This document shows, piece by piece, positions 27,367 to 34,226 of a stretch of DNA of 64,000 nt (within the stretch, counting starts at the first letter, position 1; every line of letters begins with the position of its first letter). The stretch is from Candidatus Melainabacteria bacterium. GTDB taxonomy: Bacteria; Cyanobacteriota; Vampirovibrionia; Gastranaerophilales; Gastranaerophilaceae. Below the pieces are notes generated by a model. It had not been told where the DNA came from and searched no databases. It saw only the letters and a program-made list of their open reading frames with translations. The DNA lies in assembly GCA_003258795.1 (NCBI GenBank), contig QHMH01000005.1:1-64000 (forward strand), written 5' to 3'. The translations under genes and the position numbers were made by a program.

Positions 27367-28508
27367 TAGGTAGTGTAACTAATATCATGAATATGACAAA
27401 AACAAGTCATTCTTTTGTTAAGAAGGCTCCAGTTAGTGTTGTAAAAAATTACAAAGCTCAAAATATGAAATTTTCAGATGTAATGATTAAAACAGCTGTT
27501 CCTGCTGCACTTTTAACTAATGCTGCTATTGGTTTGTACAAATCTTCTGAAAACAAAAAAATCAGTAAATTATTTGAGGAAAATAATTATAAAAAAACAC
27601 ATGATGATGGATATGTTAAAACTTTAACTCCAAAAGAAAAAAAAGATATGTGGACATCTTTTGATGCACACAAAAATGATTTGCAAAAACTTAATGAAAG
27701 AACTATAACAAAGGATGAAGTTCAAGCATTCAATGATTTTCTTAATTTTTCTGGTGGAAAAGCTTTAAAACATATTGAACACTTTGATAATCTTTTAATT
27801 TCATTCTTAATTTTGAATGATAATGGTTTATATCCAAGATTTAAAGAACTTGTGCAACAAAACGGTGCGTACATGGATTTAGTGTTAAATTATGCAACGT
27901 CACCTGCACAAATTATTGATGTAAATTATTTAAACTCATATAAACGTAATCCAAACAGCCCTGTGAATGAATATTTAAGATATGTTGAAACAAATCCAGA
28001 GAAAAAAATACCTGTTGGGATACAGGAAGAAATTGATATTTTGACAAAGTATATTGATACTCAAACAATAAAAGAACCTATTAAGGTTTTCAGAACAGAT
28101 ACTTTTCACATATTGAGTAATGTTAAAACAAAAAATGGCACAAACATTAACCTTGCACAGATTATGCAAGATGCTGAAGGCAATCCTAAATTGGTAAATG
28201 AGGTAAGGGAATTTGTTGCTGACAATGAAATAAGTACAAAACAGGCAGCATTTTTATCTACTTCTTTGAATAATAATATTGCTGATTTCTTCGGATTTAA
28301 TAACAGAGATAAAAACAATATTATTTGGGAAATGACAGTAGAGTCAGGCTCTAAGGGAGTTTATCTTGAAGCATTTAACGGTAATAATGTGCTATCAAGA
28401 GAAAACGAATTTCTGCTTCAAAGAGGGGCAAATATTAAAATCTCTGATGTTGTTTTTGATGATAAAAATGGAATTTGGAAAATAAAAGCAAAGGTATCAA
28501 CAAAATAG
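27363..28508 (+). CDS. ADP-ribosyltransferase-like protein 3 (R-S-E class)
   Basis: 381 aa if translation begins at TTG 27363, which overlaps the stop of gene 2 (TTGA) and has AAAGGGG 6 nt upstream; an ATG at 27387 is the alternative. More divergent than copies 1 and 2, but the triad is complete: Arg244 in IKVFRTD, Ser299-Thr-Ser in FLSTSLN, Glu347-Asn-Glu349 in RENEFLLQRG. Near the N-terminus MIKTAVPAALLTNAAIGL is hydrophobic and could associate with a membrane. A small ORF and nnrD follow within 10 nt each, so the block may be a single operon. Confidence 0.78.
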   Translation: MIGSVTNIMNMTKTSHSFVKKAPVSVVKNYKAQNMKFSDVMIKTAVPAALLTNAAIGLYKSSENKKISKLFEENNYKKTHDDGYVKTLTPKEKKDMWTSFDAHKNDLQKLNERTITKDEVQAFNDFLNFSGGKALKHIEHFDNLLISFLILNDNGLYPRFKELVQQNGAYMDLVLNYATSPAQIIDVNYLNSYKRNPNSPVNEYLRYVETNPEKKIPVGIQEEIDILTKYIDTQTIKEPIKVFRTDTFHILSNVKTKNGTNINLAQIMQDAEGNPKLVNEVREFVADNEISTKQAAFLSTSLNNNIADFFGFNNRDKNNIIWEMTVESGSKGVYLEAFNGNNVLSRENEFLLQRGANIKISDVVFDDKNGIWKIKAKVSTK

Positions 28509-28517
28509 GATTATTGT

Positions 28518-28670
28518 ATGGGTAACGATTTTGAAGAAATGCAATTTGTCGCAAGAAAAATAAAATGGTTTGATGAAGACCTGAAAAAAATGGAAAATAT
28601 GACGGTTGAAGAACGCATAAAATATAAGCAGATGTTAAGAGAAAAACATCAGCATGGGTATGAAGACTAA
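28518..28670 (+). CDS. Small charged helical protein (50 aa)
   Basis: A 50-aa reading frame (start MGNDFEEMQFVARKIKW, end EKHQHGYED), entirely charged and helical, set 9 nt after ART gene 3 and 2 nt before nnrD. The tight spacing on both sides supports translation, but the ribosome binding site (AGGAT) is weak. Not recognised. An antidote for the ARTs is conceivable from position, but nothing in the sequence shows it; it could equally belong with nnrD. Confidence 0.5.
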   Translation: MGNDFEEMQFVARKIKWFDEDLKKMENMTVEERIKYKQMLREKHQHGYED

Positions 28671-28672
28671 AT

Positions 28673-29455
28673 ATGAAAGAACTTCTTCCAAAAAGAATAG
28701 ATAATTCAAATAAGGGTACTTATGGTACAGTTTTAAATGTATCTGGAAGTGAAAAGTATTCAGGTGCAGGAATTTTATCGTCTTTATCTGCTCTAAAATC
28801 TGGAGCTGGCAAAGTTGTATTATGTTCTACCGATAATGTTTTAAATGCTACATCTGTTTATCCAGATATTGTTTTGCAAAAACGAAAAGATATGACTTAT
28901 GAGGGTATATCTTGTATTGTTATGGGATGTGGGTTATCGACGAGTGCAAAATCAATTTTCAAAAAAGTCGTTAAAACAAAGTTACCACTTTTGATAGATG
29001 CAGATGGTTTGAATATATTGTCAGAAAGTGTGGTTTTATTGCCAGAACACACTATTCTTACTCCGCACCCTAAAGAAATGAGTAGGTTAATGAAAGTGGG
29101 TGTGGATGAAGTTTTAAATTCTCCAAGAGAAATTCTTGAAAAATGTGTTGAAAAATATCAGGCGACAGTTGTTTTGAAAATGCACAAAACTATGATACTT
29201 GATAGGTTTGGCAGTTTTTATGAGAACACAACTGGAAATTCAGCATTATCTAAAGCTGGTAGTGGTGATGTTTTAGCAGGCATGATTGGAGGACTTCTCG
29301 CTCAGGGAATGTCCTGTTTTGATGCTTCAAAGTTAGGTGTTTATCTTCACGGCAGATGTGGAGAACTTGCAAGTTTAGATATGAGTGAATATAGTGTACT
29401 TGCAAGTGACTTACTAAATTATATTGGTAAAGCTTTTCTCGAACTATTAAGCTGA
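28673..29455 (+). CDS. nnrD: ADP-dependent NAD(P)H-hydrate dehydratase (NnrD)
   Basis: 260 aa, the C-terminal (ribokinase-like) half of YjeF. It dehydrates damaged NAD(P)HX back to NAD(P)H. Seen: VSGSEKYSGAGILSSLSALK at the start, IDADGLNIL, LTPHPKEMSRL, and KAGSGDVLAGMIGGLLAQG, the family signature. The NnrE epimerase half, usually fused or adjacent, is not in the window. It sits 3 nt behind the ART cluster and small ORF, so a NAD-consuming block is followed by a NAD-repair enzyme. The 3' end overlaps the convergent ABC gene by 9 nt. Confidence 0.92.
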   Translation: MKELLPKRIDNSNKGTYGTVLNVSGSEKYSGAGILSSLSALKSGAGKVVLCSTDNVLNATSVYPDIVLQKRKDMTYEGISCIVMGCGLSTSAKSIFKKVVKTKLPLLIDADGLNILSESVVLLPEHTILTPHPKEMSRLMKVGVDEVLNSPREILEKCVEKYQATVVLKMHKTMILDRFGSFYENTTGNSALSKAGSGDVLAGMIGGLLAQGMSCFDASKLGVYLHGRCGELASLDMSEYSVLASDLLNYIGKAFLELLS

Positions 29456-31270
29456 AACTTCTTGTTTTTTGAATTGCATTTCATACAGTGCTTTATATTG
29501 ACCGTTTGGAATATTCATAAGTTCTTCGTGATTTCCAAGCTCAATAAGTTCTCCTTCGTTTATGACAGCAATTCTGTCTGCATTTTTGATTGTTGATAAT
29601 CTATGAGCAATAACAAGAACTGTTTTATTCTTCATTAGGTTATCTAAAGCTTTTTGTACAATCAATTCGGACTTGTTGTCGAGAGCTGATGTAGCTTCGT
29701 CAAGAATGACAATATCGGATTCTTTTATCATCGCTCTTGCGATTGCAACCCTTTGTCTTTGTCCACCAGATAACGTTGTACCTCTTTCTCCTAAATATGT
29801 GTCAATTCCATCAGGTAGTTCGTTTAACATTTCTTTCAAATGTGCAGCTTCAATTACTTCATTAAGTTTTTCTTCACTTGCGTTTGGATTACCCATCATA
29901 ATGTTTTCTCTTATTGTTCCAGAGAACAAGAAGTTATCCTGAAATACCATAGAAATATTCTGTCTTAGGCTCTTCATAGAAAATTCTTTGATGTTTATTC
30001 CGTCAATCAAAATACTTCCGGTTGTAACATCATAAAAACGAGGTATTAAGTTAACCAAAGTCGATTTTCCACCACCAGAATTTCCAACAATTGCAAGTGT
30101 TTCATTCTTGTTAACAGTAAGGTTTAGATTTCTCAAAACTGGGTGATCTTTAACGTATTCAAAGTTTACATCTTTAAACTCAATATTGTTTTTCAAACCT
30201 TCAAATTTAACGCAATTATTGTCATCTTTGATTTCAGGTTCAATATCAAACAATTCAAATACACGTCCCATTGCAACAAAAATATTTTGAAATCCTGTCA
30301 GTGTGTTTCCCAAAGTCTTTACAGGTTTATATAAAAGTAACAATGAAGTTACAAATGAGGCAAAAGAACCAGCTGTCATATATCCAGAGGTGATTAGGTG
30401 TGTACCATAACCCAAAACAATTGCAATACCAAAAGAAGCAATAAGATACATTAGAGGACTCATCCAACCAGTACGTTTGATAAGTGACATGTTGTTTCTA
30501 AAACCGAGCCAAACTTGTTCTGTAAACTTCTCTTTCTGTCTTTCTTCAAGATTATATGCTCTCATTACACGGTTGCCAGAGTAAGTTTCATTGAAATCTG
30601 TTGTGATGTTTCCACCTATAACCATATTTCTATTTGACGTAGCTTTAACTTTTTTTCTTATTAAAGCAACAGGTAAAAAGGCAATACACAAAACAAAAAC
30701 ACCTATTAACGCAAGTTTCCAAGAACTATATAACATTACACCGATAAGACTTAATGCTCCAAATAAACTTGTAATAACTGTTTTAACGTTATTTACAACT
30801 CCATTAGCGGCAGTGTCTGTATCACTTAGGTATCTCGTGATAATTACGCCTGATGTGTTTTCGTCGAAAAACAATGTATCCATATATACAAGCTTGTTGA
30901 ATAAAGCAATTTTTACTGTGTTTGTAATCTTTTGACTTGTCCAGTCTGTAAGGTATTCATTTAAGTATCTCAAAACACCTTGTACTACGGCAAACAACAC
31001 AACCCCAAATGGGATTGCAACAGCCATAAGTGACCAGCTTAGTGTGAAGGTATGATTAAGAACTTGGAAAACTAAATCCTTTTGTCCAACAACGTAATCC
31101 ATATATGGCTTAAGTGCAAATGCAACAACACCATCCAATACCCCAACTGGTATCGCAACTAAAAATCCTAAAATAACCCTTACCATAAATGGCTTTATAA
31201 AAGGAAAAATTCTACCCAATAGCCAAGAATATTTAAAAGAGTTTTTAGCAGTCGTATCTTTTAATTTCAT
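29447..31270 (-). CDS. MsbA-like ABC exporter (fused TMD-NBD)
   Basis: 607 aa half-transporter, works as a homodimer. Six membrane helices occupy residues about 20-310; the nucleotide-binding domain has Walker A GNSGGGKST, signature LSGGQRQRV, Walker B IVILDEATSALD and the H-loop AHRLSTI. Closest in layout to MsbA/LmrA/HlyB-type exporters that flip lipids or export hydrophobic compounds. The substrate cannot be deduced. Ends in a 9-nt overlap with nnrD, and is divergently arranged with the NfnA-like gene. Confidence 0.9.
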   Translation of the reverse strand: MKLKDTTAKNSFKYSWLLGRIFPFIKPFMVRVILGFLVAIPVGVLDGVVAFALKPYMDYVVGQKDLVFQVLNHTFTLSWSLMAVAIPFGVVLFAVVQGVLRYLNEYLTDWTSQKITNTVKIALFNKLVYMDTLFFDENTSGVIITRYLSDTDTAANGVVNNVKTVITSLFGALSLIGVMLYSSWKLALIGVFVLCIAFLPVALIRKKVKATSNRNMVIGGNITTDFNETYSGNRVMRAYNLEERQKEKFTEQVWLGFRNNMSLIKRTGWMSPLMYLIASFGIAIVLGYGTHLITSGYMTAGSFASFVTSLLLLYKPVKTLGNTLTGFQNIFVAMGRVFELFDIEPEIKDDNNCVKFEGLKNNIEFKDVNFEYVKDHPVLRNLNLTVNKNETLAIVGNSGGGKSTLVNLIPRFYDVTTGSILIDGINIKEFSMKSLRQNISMVFQDNFLFSGTIRENIMMGNPNASEEKLNEVIEAAHLKEMLNELPDGIDTYLGERGTTLSGGQRQRVAIARAMIKESDIVILDEATSALDNKSELIVQKALDNLMKNKTVLVIAHRLSTIKNADRIAVINEGELIELGNHEELMNIPNGQYKALYEMQFKKQEVSA

Positions 31271-31420
31271 AATTATATCCCCGATAGTTACTTTCTGTTC
31301 TTTTATTGTTATATAAAAATGTTATAAAAGCAACAAACAAATTTAATTGTACACAATAGACGGACTTGTAATTTGAGGGAAAGTGTGTTAATTTGTTTTC
31401 GTAATTGGGAGATTAAAATC

Positions 31421-32251
31421 GTGGGATATAAAATTTTATCAAAAAGGGAATTATGCCCTAATCAATATGAGTTAACAGTTGATGCACCTTTCGTTGTTAG
31501 AAACGCAAAAGCAGGTCAGTTTATCATTCTTCGTGTAGAAGAAGACGGAGAAAGAATTCCGTTGACTATTGCAGATGTTAACAAAGAGAAAAATGAATTG
31601 ACTATCGTGTTTATGGCGGTAGGAGAAACAACTAAAAAACTTGCAAAACTGAATGAGGGCGATGAAATTCTTGACCTTGTTGGACCTTTAGGACAACCTA
31701 CTCATATAAAGAAATATGGTACTGTTGTTTGCATAGCAGGTGGATATGGCGCTGCTCCTTGCTATTTGATTGCAAAAGCATTCTTGGAAGCTGGCAACAA
31801 AGTCTACATGATTACTGGTGCGAGAACAAAGGATTTAATATTCTGGCAAGACAAAATGAAAAATGCATGTACAGAACTTTTCATAACAACCGATGATGGC
31901 ACTTTGGGTGAAAAGGGTTTTGGAACTCAAGTTTTGGAAAGACTTATGAATAACGAAAAAATCGATTATGTTATTGCCGTAGGTCCAATGCCAATGATGA
32001 GAGCGGTAGCAAACCTTACAAGAGATAAAGGCATTTACACGGAAGCAAGTATGAATCCAATTATGGTTGATGGTACAGGCATGTGTGGTGCTTGTAGAAT
32101 AACTGTCGGTGGAAAAGTTAAGTTTGCTTGTGTTGACGGTCCAGACTTTAACGCTCACGAAATCGATTTCGATGAAGTTATAAATAGATCTTCTTTTTAT
32201 AAAGATATTGAAAGAAAAAGAGAAGAAAATTGTAATCTTTTAAAAATGTAG
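31421..32251 (+). CDS. NfnA/SudB-like NAD(P)H-flavin electron-transfer subunit
   Basis: 276 aa from the GTG at 31421, the position at which family members begin (GYKILSKRELCPNQYEL); a longer TTG start at 31373 has no family support. FAD domain (RIPLTIADV), NAD-binding domain (CIAGGYGAAPCYLIAKAF, AVGPMPMMRAV), and the C-terminal Cys motif TGMCGACRITVGGKVKFACV that holds a [2Fe-2S] cluster in NfnA, SudB and PyrK relatives. The catalytic partner (NfnB/GltD-like) is not adjacent. Instead a mini Cys protein and EtfBA follow on the same strand, suggesting electron transfer between NAD(P)H and ETF. Confidence 0.85.
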   Translation: MGYKILSKRELCPNQYELTVDAPFVVRNAKAGQFIILRVEEDGERIPLTIADVNKEKNELTIVFMAVGETTKKLAKLNEGDEILDLVGPLGQPTHIKKYGTVVCIAGGYGAAPCYLIAKAFLEAGNKVYMITGARTKDLIFWQDKMKNACTELFITTDDGTLGEKGFGTQVLERLMNNEKIDYVIAVGPMPMMRAVANLTRDKGIYTEASMNPIMVDGTGMCGACRITVGGKVKFACVDGPDFNAHEIDFDEVINRSSFYKDIERKREENCNLLKM

Positions 32252-32273
32252 GCTAAATTTTAAGGAGAAATAA

Positions 32274-32444
32274 ATGTCAGATAACCAAATACCTATTTGC
32301 CCACTCAAAAGTGCTGGTAATACTATTGATGTTATTTGCAGTCAAGAAAGATGTGCTTGGTATGTAAGACCTTATAAAATGTGTTCAGTTTACGTATTAG
32401 CACATAAGGCAGCGACAGATATTCAAAAAAATCAAGAAGCCTAA
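32274..32444 (+). CDS. Small four-cysteine protein (56 aa)
   Basis: A 56-aa frame with a strong AAGGAG ribosome binding site. Four cysteines in the pattern C-x13-C-x4-C-x9-C with CAWYV after the third resemble a small family found in many anaerobes, probably a zinc- or Fe-S-binding mini-protein. It lies 22 nt after the NfnA-like gene and 2 nt before etfB, so it is part of that operon. Confidence 0.7.
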   Translation: MSDNQIPICPLKSAGNTIDVICSQERCAWYVRPYKMCSVYVLAHKAATDIQKNQEA

Positions 32445-32446
32445 CT

Positions 32447-33241
32447 ATGAATATAGTTTTGTGTATAAAGCAAGTGCCTGATACTTCAGACATAAAGTGG
32501 ACAGAAAATAATACAATCAGCAGAGAAGGTGTTGAAAGTATTATAAATCCGCTTGATGAATATATAATAGAATTGGCACTTAGGATAAAGTCTAAAATAG
32601 AAGATACAAAGATTACCGCTATCTCTATGGGGCCTATGCAAGCCGATAAGGTTCTAAAAAGAGCTATATCTTTGGGTTGTGATAGAGGTATATTGCTTTG
32701 TGATAAAAAATTTGCAGGAGCCGATACCTTCGCAACTTCACAAACACTTGCATCTGCAATAAGATCAAAACTTCCTGAATTTGATTTAGTTATGTGCGGT
32801 CAATTTGCTTCTGACGGTGATACTGCACAAACCGGACCGAGTCTTGCAAGGAAATTGAATATTCCTCAAGTCACTTATGTAAAAGATATTTTAGACATTG
32901 ATTTAAAAATTCTTAAGGTATTAAAAGAGGTAGAAGATAAGTTTGAAAAATTAGAAGTAAAGCTACCAGCTCTTTTGTGTATAAACAAACCAGATATTGA
33001 ACTGAGAAGACCATTGATTGATGGTTTTATTAAGGCGCAAAACACAAAAATTGAAGTTTACAATGCTCAGGACATTTCAGTGGATATTGATAAAGTAGGG
33101 CTTAAGGGTTCTCCAACTTATGTGTCAAAAGCTTTTAGACCAGAAATTAAACATGAAGGAAGTATTATTGTTTATGAAGGGGAAAAAAGTATTGAAACTT
33201 TTGCGGAAAAGTTAAGAGAATACGGAGTAAAAAATGTCTAA
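32447..33241 (+). CDS. etfB: Electron transfer flavoprotein beta subunit
   Basis: 264 aa. Begins MNIVLCIKQVPDTSDIKW, the standard EtfB start; CGQFASDGDTAQTGPSLA and PALLCINKPDIELRRP are family stretches. EtfB binds AMP or a second flavin and forms a heterodimer with EtfA. No acyl-CoA dehydrogenase or FixCX gene is next to it, so its partner is unclear; the adjacent NfnA-like subunit is the best candidate. Overlaps etfA by 8 nt. Confidence 0.95.
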   Translation: MNIVLCIKQVPDTSDIKWTENNTISREGVESIINPLDEYIIELALRIKSKIEDTKITAISMGPMQADKVLKRAISLGCDRGILLCDKKFAGADTFATSQTLASAIRSKLPEFDLVMCGQFASDGDTAQTGPSLARKLNIPQVTYVKDILDIDLKILKVLKEVEDKFEKLEVKLPALLCINKPDIELRRPLIDGFIKAQNTKIEVYNAQDISVDIDKVGLKGSPTYVSKAFRPEIKHEGSIIVYEGEKSIETFAEKLREYGVKNV

Positions 33242-34205
33242 CGAAATCCTTATTTATATTGAGTTAAATGATGAAAAACAGCCAGTGCCGGTTGTTTTTG
33301 AACTTGCACAGAAAGCTCAGGAACTTTCTAAAAAGCTTAACTGTGAGGTTAATGGACTTTTAATTACACCAAATTTTCAGACTTGTGAAGAAACTTTGAG
33401 AACTCCGTTTGACAAAGTATATGTTGTACAAGATGAAAGGTTAAAAAATTATTCAACAGAATATTATTCAAAAATTGCAATTGATGTAGTAAAACAAGTT
33501 TCCCCGCAGATATTGTTAATAGGTGCTACAACGCAGGGTAGAGATATTGCTCCGCAAATTACATCTGCACTTGAAACAGGTTTGACAGCAGATTGTACAG
33601 GTTTGGATATTAACGACAAAGGAATGCTTGCTGCAACAAGACCTACTTTTGGTGGAAAACTTATGGCAACAATTTTGTGTAAAAATTTTCCACAAACAGC
33701 GACTGTTCGTCCAAAAGTTTTAAAGAGTGATGATGTAGTTGAATTAAAACCAACACAATATATTGAAATGTCAGCGGACATAGAAAACATTGAGTTAAAG
33801 GTCAATTTATTAGAGGTTATCAAAAAAAGTGTAAACAGCTCGCTTGAGGATGCAGAAATTATTGTTGCAGGTGGAAGAGGAATGCGAGATAAAGATGGTT
33901 TTAATATGCTATATGAACTTGCAAAGAAACTCAATGCAACAGTTGGTGCATCAAGGTTGGCTGTTGAATCTGGTTTTGCAGATTCAAGTATACAAATTGG
34001 ACAAACTGGAAAAACCGTTACACCAAAGATTTATATAGCCTGTGGAATTTCAGGTGCTATACAACACACGGTTGGTATGTCTGGATCAAAAAAAATTATA
34101 GCAATAAATAAAGATGCAAATGCTCCAATCTTTAAAATTGCAGATTTTGGAGTTGTCGGAGATGTCTTTGATGTTCTCCCTGAGCTTATAAAAAATTTAA
34201 ATTGA
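33234..34205 (+). CDS. etfA: Electron transfer flavoprotein alpha subunit
   Basis: 323 aa. The C-terminal FAD domain carries AGGRGMRDKDGF, ESGFADSSIQIGQTGKTV, YIACGISGAIQHTVGM and AINKDANAPIFKIADFG, the EtfA signature. Overlaps etfB by 8 nt and is the last gene of the NfnA-like/EtfBA block. recG follows after 21 nt but seems to have its own promoter. Confidence 0.95.
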   Translation: MSNEILIYIELNDEKQPVPVVFELAQKAQELSKKLNCEVNGLLITPNFQTCEETLRTPFDKVYVVQDERLKNYSTEYYSKIAIDVVKQVSPQILLIGATTQGRDIAPQITSALETGLTADCTGLDINDKGMLAATRPTFGGKLMATILCKNFPQTATVRPKVLKSDDVVELKPTQYIEMSADIENIELKVNLLEVIKKSVNSSLEDAEIIVAGGRGMRDKDGFNMLYELAKKLNATVGASRLAVESGFADSSIQIGQTGKTVTPKIYIACGISGAIQHTVGMSGSKKIIAINKDANAPIFKIADFGVVGDVFDVLPELIKNLN

Positions 34206-34211
34206 TATTCG

Positions 34212-34220
34212 TGCTAAAAT
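34212..34220 (+). promoter_or_regulatory. Extended -10 promoter before recG, probably leaderless
   Basis: TGC plus TAAAAT ends 6 nt before the recG ATG with no Shine-Dalgarno between, so a transcript starting here would be leaderless. Confidence 0.45.
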
Positions 34221-34226
34221 ATCTTT

